Of a stretch of DNA of 5,822 nt, positions 4,731 through 5,822 are shown one piece after another (the stretch's first letter is position 1; each line of letters begins with the position of its first letter). The DNA is from an uncultured Clostridia bacterium (GTDB lineage Bacteria; Bacillota; Clostridia; Christensenellales; UBA1242). Location of the stretch: assembly GCA_947628195.1 (NCBI GenBank), contig CANQZB010000065.1, positions 1 through 5,822 on the forward strand, in the 5' to 3' direction. A program made the position numbers and the translations under genes. Below the pieces are notes generated by a model. That model was not told where the DNA came from. It saw only the letters and a program-made list of their open reading frames with translations, and searched no databases.

Positions 4731-4908
4731 AATTTTCTTGTTTTTTTTGCTTTTTTGTTTGGGTTTCAATCTCACCTTTTATATCTTCAATGATTTCTTT
4801 ACCCTTTTCAACGCCTTTTTCTACAGTTTCGGCAACAGGCTTATTTACTTTGCAAGTTATAGCGCCAACAACAAAGCCTATGCCCATGCCTATAAGCAAT
4901 TCCTTCAT
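4729..4908 (-). CDS. Small single-pass membrane protein, YtxH-like (59 aa)
   Basis: A 59-residue frame starts at ATG 4908, with a strong AGGAGGG (4919-4913) four bases upstream. Residues 4-18 (LLIGMGIGFVVGAIT) form one glycine-rich hydrophobic segment at the N-terminus. They are followed by Cys19 and an amphipathic charged helix (VAETVEKGVEKGKEIIEDIK, 25-44) and a Lys/Gln-rich tail. This layout resembles small YtxH-type envelope proteins, but similarity over such a short length is weak and the function is unknown. It lies 50 bp downstream of the nifU-like gene with no terminator between them, so it is probably the last gene of that operon. Codon choice and the ribosome binding site match its neighbours. 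Confidence 0.8.
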   Translation of the reverse strand: MKELLIGMGIGFVVGAITCKVNKPVAETVEKGVEKGKEIIEDIKGEIETQTKKQKKQEN

Positions 4909-4958
4909 AATACCCTCCTACCTTATTTTTTGTAGTTATGGGCGAATTATGTAAAAAT

Positions 4959-5336
4959 TTACGCTTTTGCTTTGCTAGATTTTGCCATTTTTTCAACATA
5001 ATCATCAACTGCCATTTTTACGCAATCGATACAAAATTGAATGTCTATTGGGCTATCATCTCCCAAAGTGTTTTTAACGTTAAATTCATCAAGAAACAGC
5101 ATATTAGCCATTTTGTTTAATATCATTTTTGTGATTGTTGAGCATACGGCAATTATGTAAGGATTAGCCTGGGCACGAAATTTTGCCTCGGTTATGATAT
5201 TGGATTCAATTCTTAATGAAAATTCTACATGCGCTGTATTATCTTCATTACTATTTTCTGCAATGCCGTCTGGTTTGCTTATTCTACCCGCATTTACTGG
5301 GTTATTAAATAAATCTATAACTTTTTTTGAATACAT
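4959..5336 (-). CDS. Degenerate IscU/NifU-type Fe-S scaffold homologue lacking cluster cysteines
   Basis: IscU/NifU scaffolds receive sulfur from NifS/IscS and assemble [2Fe-2S] clusters on three conserved cysteines. This 125-residue protein keeps the frame of the family: MYSKKVIDLFNNPVNAG (1-17), PDGIAE (22-27), IITEAKF (47-53), LGDDSP (91-96) and a final AVDDY (109-113). Where typical members have NPxCGD it has NEDNTA (30-35), so Cys becomes Asn33 and the Asp becomes Ala. Where they have FGCxxxIASS it has QANPYIIAVCS (56-66), so Cys becomes Asn58. The third motif HCS aligns with QFC (100-102), next to a three-residue deletion. The start at 5336 lies two bases after the nifS stop, with AAGGGGG (5353-5347) in front, so it is coupled to nifS. 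It is likely not a standard scaffold; a partner or regulator of NifS is inference. Confidence 0.85.
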   Translation of the reverse strand: MYSKKVIDLFNNPVNAGRISKPDGIAENSNEDNTAHVEFSLRIESNIITEAKFRAQANPYIIAVCSTITKMILNKMANMLFLDEFNVKNTLGDDSPIDIQFCIDCVKMAVDDYVEKMAKSSKAKA

Positions 5337-5338
5337 TT

Positions 5339-5822
5339 TTATTTATCCCCCTTTCTTTTTCTGGTTTTTGCGCTGTAAGTTGAAGAATATGCACGCAATT
5401 CTTCAACTGATTTTTTTATGATATTCAATGCGCTATCTAGTTCTTCGTAACTGTTGTTTTTGCCCAAACTGAAGCGTATTGTGCTTTTTGCATCCTCATT
5501 ATTTAAGCCAATGGCAGAAATAACGTGAGAAATTGCCAAACTGTTGCTTGTGCAAGCGCTTCCTGTTGAAACGGCCACACCGTTTAGGTCTAATTTTGTT
5601 AACAAACTTTCACCATCAACACCTGTAAATGTAACAGATATGATTTGAGGCAGTTTTTGGCGAACAAATGCGTTGATTGTAATGTTCTCAACCATTTCCT
5701 TTAATTTTGTAATGAAATATTCGCTTAATTCACGCAATTTGTGATTGTTTGTGCGCATATCTCTATTAGCGATTTCGCACGCTTTTGCAAAGCCAACTAT
5801 GCCGGCAGTGTTGGTTGTGCCA
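5339..5822 (-). CDS. Cysteine desulfurase (NifS/IscS family), C-terminal 160 residues (cut by window edge)
   Basis: This family uses PLP to convert cysteine to alanine, holding sulfur as a persulfide that is passed to Fe-S scaffolds or tRNA thiolation enzymes. The minus-strand frame is open to the window edge. It begins GTTNTAGIVGFAKACEIA, matching the GTxNxxGIVG segment of the family, so the ATG at 5758 is internal and not the start. The catalytic loop VSTGSACTSNSLAISHVI carries the cysteine in SACTS, about 71 residues before the end, followed by STIRFSLGKNNSYEELD, the usual 'xxxRxSLGxxxTxEEID'. The visible part therefore looks functional. It is the upstream member of a coupled pair with the degenerate IscU-like gene. 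Whether it is nifS, iscS or another paralogue cannot be told from this fragment. Confidence 0.95.
   Translation of the reverse strand, partial: GTTNTAGIVGFAKACEIANRDMRTNNHKLRELSEYFITKLKEMVENITINAFVRQKLPQIISVTFTGVDGESLLTKLDLNGVAVSTGSACTSNSLAISHVISAIGLNNEDAKSTIRFSLGKNNSYEELDSALNIIKKSVEELRAYSSTYSAKTRKRKGDK

Noticed and set aside
4669..5421. Plus-strand frames at 4669-4935, 4938-5120 and 5194-5421
   Set aside because: They are opposite the small membrane protein, IscU-like and nifS genes. Their Phe/Leu-rich translations come from reading Lys/Glu-rich codons backwards.
5339..5758. A complete 139-residue gene starting at ATG 5758
   Set aside because: The frame continues upstream to the window edge with conserved cysteine desulfurase sequence, so this ATG is internal.

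Overview
This is an AT-rich, gene-dense stretch of a bacterial chromosome. The gene content, strong AGGAGG-type ribosome binding sites and near-consensus sigma-A promoters point to a low-GC Firmicutes, probably an uncultured clostridial lineage. That assignment is inference from gene order (nifS-nifU-like, ruvX-DUF1292, rpsB-tsf, frr) and base composition, because no rRNA is present. Almost everything is on the minus strand.

Read in the minus direction from the right edge, the window holds: the C-terminal part of a cysteine desulfurase (nifS/iscS type, 5339-5822); a translationally coupled IscU/NifU-like protein (4959-5336) that has lost at least two of the three cluster-binding cysteines; a 59-aa single-pass membrane protein (4729-4908); and a terminator. 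Next come a free-standing divergent sigma-70-like protein with its own promoter and terminator (3946-4629), then ruvX (3482-3895) coupled to a DUF1292 gene (3118-3480). After these come the promoter and a possibly structured leader of rpsB, then rpsB (2059-2907) coupled to tsf (1395-2057).

In many bacteria rpsB-tsf is followed by pyrH and frr. Here the minus-strand 5' part of frr lies at 1-248, but the pyrH position is taken by two plus-strand genes of unknown function (387-749 and 851-1354). Each has its own near-consensus promoter. Both seem to carry diverged copies of a roughly 28-32 residue helical repeat, and the first appears damaged near its 3' end by a frameshift. The second converges on tsf, and the two share a 14-bp bidirectional terminator.

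Themes: translation genes (S2, EF-Ts, RRF), Fe-S/sulfur mobilisation (NifS plus a degenerate scaffold) and small housekeeping genes (RuvX, DUF1292), interrupted by lineage-specific genes. Predicted 5' leaders are very short. Two promoters (for the first repeat gene and for ruvX) place the transcription start exactly on the A of the ATG, with no Shine-Dalgarno, which suggests leaderless mRNAs. No stretch of more than 300 bases lacks a gene. I saw no tRNA, rRNA, CRISPR array or insertion sequence.
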